The notes beneath the pieces are model-generated. The model made no database searches. It was not told the DNA's origin and saw nothing but the letters and a program-made list of their open reading frames with translations. Positions 61,746 through 64,000 of a stretch of 64,000 nucleotides of DNA are shown in pieces (position 1 is the first letter of the stretch; each line of letters opens with the position of its first letter). Location of the stretch: contig NZ_CP032157.1 of the NCBI RefSeq assembly GCF_003555545.1, positions 5,088,546 to 5,152,545 on the forward strand, given 5' to 3'. The position numbers and the translations under genes were made by a program. The stretch comes from Paraflavitalea soli (GTDB lineage: Bacteria; Bacteroidota; Bacteroidia; Chitinophagales; Chitinophagaceae).

Positions 61746-63197
61746 TTAGTATTTCCAGGCTGGTCCGGCCTGTGCCGCTTTCAGGTAAGTGTATTTAGAT
61801 CCTTGTGTAGCCCTTTGTATAGCGGGCTCAACCCAATCGGCGCCGGCTGTAGTCACAGCAGGTGCTGTGCTTTTTATAGCAATGAGCATCTTCCCGGTAT
61901 AGTTCCACCTGCTATCAGCACTACGGTTTATATCCTTTTTATCACTGGCAATAAATCCTTTCTCAGTTGCTTCCAGGGATCTGCCAAACACTTTATTATC
62001 CTGTATGTCGGCATGGGCAGCAGCTGTGATGGATTCATATACTGCGCCCTTTTTTCCTGCATCATCCCAAATGATATTGTTATTGATGGTTACCGTGTCG
62101 GGCCCCATCGTCATACCCGGTCTTTTGGAAAAGACGCCTATGCGGATGGCTGGCATATCGCAATTAACGAATACGTTATCACTGATCATGGCGCGCCTTA
62201 CCTGGAAGTAACCATTGATGGGTGTATTCTCCAGCCCATTGACAAGTGTTACCGGCGCCCGAAAACTCTGCCGGGGCGCCCCTTGCAGGTTATAAAAATA
62301 ATTGTTGATAGCAGCATGCCCCTCTCCTATGAACCGGATGCCATAGGACAGTTTCTTATTGGTTCCGTCGAAAAAATTGCCATCACATAAGCAATCATTG
62401 CCGTGGCGCAGGGTCAATCCACCATCACTCTCTACAAACGTATTGTGCAGGTAGGAGTTATGGCATGATTTATTGGAGATGATCTCGATCTCTCCATCAC
62501 AGGCCTCAAAACGATTGAATGCTACTATACAGTGGGCTTCGGTAAAGGAGGTTTTGCTGTCGCCGATGCGGATGCTCTCGAGACCATTATCGGCATCAGG
62601 GCCATTGAACCGGTTGAGGAAGTAATTGTAACTGATGAGGTGCCTGGCGGGTACGCCGGGCTGCAGCCACACAGTGACTGTAGCACCCAGGTTGCGTTTA
62701 CTTTTCAGCAGGCACCTCGTCAATACATTGTGTTGTCCAAAGAGTGACACCCATTTGTTGTCAGTATTGAGGCTGTCATTGTTGTAGTCATCAATCACAC
62801 AATCCTGCACGGTACTATACATGGCATCCTGCTTACCGGCACGGAAGCTGATCACGGAGCGTTCTTTTAATCCTTTCCCGCCATTCTTCCAGGTGAAGCC
62901 TGCTATTATGAGGTAGTTGCCTGCGAAAGCCAATGTTGAATTGCCTTCAAAACTTACCTTGCCGGGCGTTTGCGCCATGAACCAGACGGGCTTTTCTTTG
63001 GTACCGCGGGTATTAGCGAATTGAATAATAGCATTGTTGTATACTCCGTCTTTCAAAAGTATTCTATCGCCGGCATCGGCTTTGTTTAATAAGGTCACTG
63101 CTTCTTCGGGCGAGGAAGTAAGAAAGTCTGTAGCAAATGTTGCTATTGAAAGGATAAGTACAGCAAGTGTGAGTGTTATGTGTTTCATAATAGTCAT
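61746..63197 (-). CDS. PL6-family polysaccharide lyase (alginate lyase / chondroitinase B fold)
   Basis: Exported beta-helix lyase of 483 residues, which would cleave alginate or a related uronan by beta-elimination. Starts at ATG 63197 or 63188 (MKHITLTLAVLILSIATFAT, signal peptide). The N-terminal strands (AGDRILLKDGVYNNA, KVSFEGNSTLAFAGNYLIIA) and the parallel coils are typical of the PF14592 fold. Active-site features: GLESIRIGDS, EACDGEIEIISNKSCHNSYL and GGLTLRHGND; the catalytic pair K243 and R264 is 21 apart, as Lys220 and Arg241 in the characterised PL6 AlyGC. The lyase is alone here; the SDR gene upstream on the same strand may complete the pathway. Confidence 0.92.
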   Translation of the reverse strand: MTIMKHITLTLAVLILSIATFATDFLTSSPEEAVTLLNKADAGDRILLKDGVYNNAIIQFANTRGTKEKPVWFMAQTPGKVSFEGNSTLAFAGNYLIIAGFTWKNGGKGLKERSVISFRAGKQDAMYSTVQDCVIDDYNNDSLNTDNKWVSLFGQHNVLTRCLLKSKRNLGATVTVWLQPGVPARHLISYNYFLNRFNGPDADNGLESIRIGDSKTSFTEAHCIVAFNRFEACDGEIEIISNKSCHNSYLHNTFVESDGGLTLRHGNDCLCDGNFFDGTNKKLSYGIRFIGEGHAAINNYFYNLQGAPRQSFRAPVTLVNGLENTPINGYFQVRRAMISDNVFVNCDMPAIRIGVFSKRPGMTMGPDTVTINNNIIWDDAGKKGAVYESITAAAHADIQDNKVFGRSLEATEKGFIASDKKDINRSADSRWNYTGKMLIAIKSTAPAVTTAGADWVEPAIQRATQGSKYTYLKAAQAGPAWKY

Positions 63198-63288
63198 CGG
63201 GAAGAGGTAAATAGCGAGTGGCTAGTGGTGAATGGTGAGTGGTCAGAGGCCGTTTACTGCTAGCCTCTAGCCACTCACCCCTAGCCTC
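63198..63288. repeat. Low-complexity spacer of GAGTGGCTAG-type words
   Basis: The gap between SDR stop and lyase start is made of words such as GAGTGGCTAGTGGTGAATGG, TGAGTGGTCAGAGGC and CTAGCCTCTAGCCACTCACC. GAGTGGCTAG (63216-63225) and CTAGCCACTC (63267-63276) form a perfect 10-bp inverted repeat, so a folded spacer or terminator is possible. Confidence 0.55.
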
Positions 63289-64000
63289 TTAAGAGAAATA
63301 GGTTCCGCCGTTGATATCAATATTAGCGCCGGTAATAAAACTGCTTTCATCACTGGCCAGGTAAGCAACGAGGTCGGCTACTTCAGCAGCTTTCCCTTCC
63401 CGGCGCAGCGGCGTGCCATTGGCCACATTGGTGCGGATCTCAGGTTTGGTAAATGTATCATGGAAAGTAGTGGCAATCATACCCGGGTCTACTGCATTCA
63501 CGCGAATACCTTTGGGGCCAAGCTCTTTGGCAATGGATTTGGTAAAAGTAGCCACCGCTCCTTTGGCCGTAGCATACGCCGAAGCACCAAAACCTCCGCC
63601 ATCACGACCAGCTTGTGAAGAAAAGTTCACGATAGCGCTACCGGCAGGCATCAGGGGTGATACATGCTTGGTAAGCAGGAAAGCCGATCGCACGTTGAGG
63701 CCCATCACAAAATCCCAGAAATCAGTATCCATATCGGCCAATTGTTTACGGGCTACCATACCACCGGCTACATTCACGAGGATATGTATGTCTTTACCAA
63801 AAGCTTGTTGTGCTGCCTGAATAAGATTTACAACATCGGCATCTTTACTCACATCGCCTTTTACGGCAATGGCTTCACCACCTTTTGCTTTGATCTCCGC
63901 CACTGTATCTGCCGCCTGTTGTTCACTGCTTAAATAGTTGATCACTACTTTAGCTCCTTCCTGCGCCAGTTTGATCGAAGTGGCTTTACCAATGTCTCTT
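63289..64000 (-). CDS. Short-chain dehydrogenase/reductase, 5' end outside window
   Basis: NAD(P)-dependent oxidoreductase whose N-terminus lies beyond 64000; the frame stays open to the edge (RDIGKATSIKLAQEGAKV, the tail of the TGxxxGIG glycine motif). Visible residues total 236. SDR landmarks: DVVNLIQAAQQAFGKDIHIL, NVAGG, the catalytic Ser in IVNFSSQAGRDG, and the YxxxK in SAYATAKGAVATFTKSI. The C-terminus EVADLVAYLASDESSFITGA and NIDINGGTYFS is usual for the glucose-dehydrogenase-like group. Since it precedes the PL6 gene it might reduce the unsaturated uronate product (inference); a generic sugar dehydrogenase is as likely. Confidence 0.88.
   Translation of the reverse strand, partial: RDIGKATSIKLAQEGAKVVINYLSSEQQAADTVAEIKAKGGEAIAVKGDVSKDADVVNLIQAAQQAFGKDIHILVNVAGGMVARKQLADMDTDFWDFVMGLNVRSAFLLTKHVSPLMPAGSAIVNFSSQAGRDGGGFGASAYATAKGAVATFTKSIAKELGPKGIRVNAVDPGMIATTFHDTFTKPEIRTNVANGTPLRREGKAAEVADLVAYLASDESSFITGANIDINGGTYFS

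Overview
The window looks like a chromosomal segment from a glycan-degrading Bacteroidota, most likely the Chitinophagaceae. The evidence is four SusC/RagA porins (one partial), three SusD-type lipoproteins, a PorP/SprF protein beside an adhesin with a gliding-motility-type C-terminal domain, LytS/LytTR signalling, and starts without a clear Shine-Dalgarno sequence. No rRNA, tRNA, CRISPR array, phage gene or transposase was seen.

Layout. (1) 1-2952 (-) is a SusC whose 3' end lies outside the window. (2) 3586-18891 (+) is a run of seven co-directional genes: a four-FAS1 lipoprotein, SusC, SusD, two lipoproteins with two FAS1 domains plus a C-terminal carbohydrate-binding-like module, then a second SusC and SusD. 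No enzyme is included. (3) 19166-25132 holds a probable methanethiol methyltransferase (-), then a two-component-propeller histidine kinase, a LytTR response regulator and an alpha/beta-hydrolase-like protein that lacks the expected nucleophile. (4) 25170-32749 is an L-rhamnose operon (RhaT, aldolase/dehydrogenase fusion, mutarotase, isomerase, FGGY kinase) with a divergent GntR-type regulator. (5) 32842-39182 (-) is a ROK regulator followed by SusC and a SusD_2-type lipoprotein. (6) 39598-46662 (-) is a PorP/SprF protein, a lectin/Ig-repeat adhesin, a membrane-tethered TPR-HTH regulator and an unknown membrane protein. (7) 46797-55547 has stand-alone genes: a lipoprotein, a small beta-barrel, a lipoprotein-type Gfo/Idh/MocA oxidoreductase, a NagX/DUF5009 acyltransferase-like membrane protein, an S41 peptidase and an FtsX-like permease. 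(8) 55549-64000 (-) is a second sugar region: GH51 and GH127 arabinofuranosidases, an AraC regulator, a PL6 lyase and an SDR dehydrogenase that runs off the window.

How it fits together. SusCD complexes import oligosaccharides; GH51 and GH127 would release L-arabinose from arabinan-type glycans; PL6 points to alginate-type uronans; the rha operon takes rhamnose to lactaldehyde and dihydroxyacetone phosphate. The adhesin locus looks like a type IX secretion substrate with its own PorP/SprF partner and its own regulator.

The most notable non-coding signals are: a hairpin repeat present twice, with one compensatory base-pair change; four TTACA boxes spaced 10, 12 and 10 nt upstream of the adhesin; three 11-nt direct repeats upstream of the ROK-linked susC; a LacI-like palindrome; and several intergenic spacers built from short degenerate tandem words. 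All functional calls come from reading the sequence without database searches.
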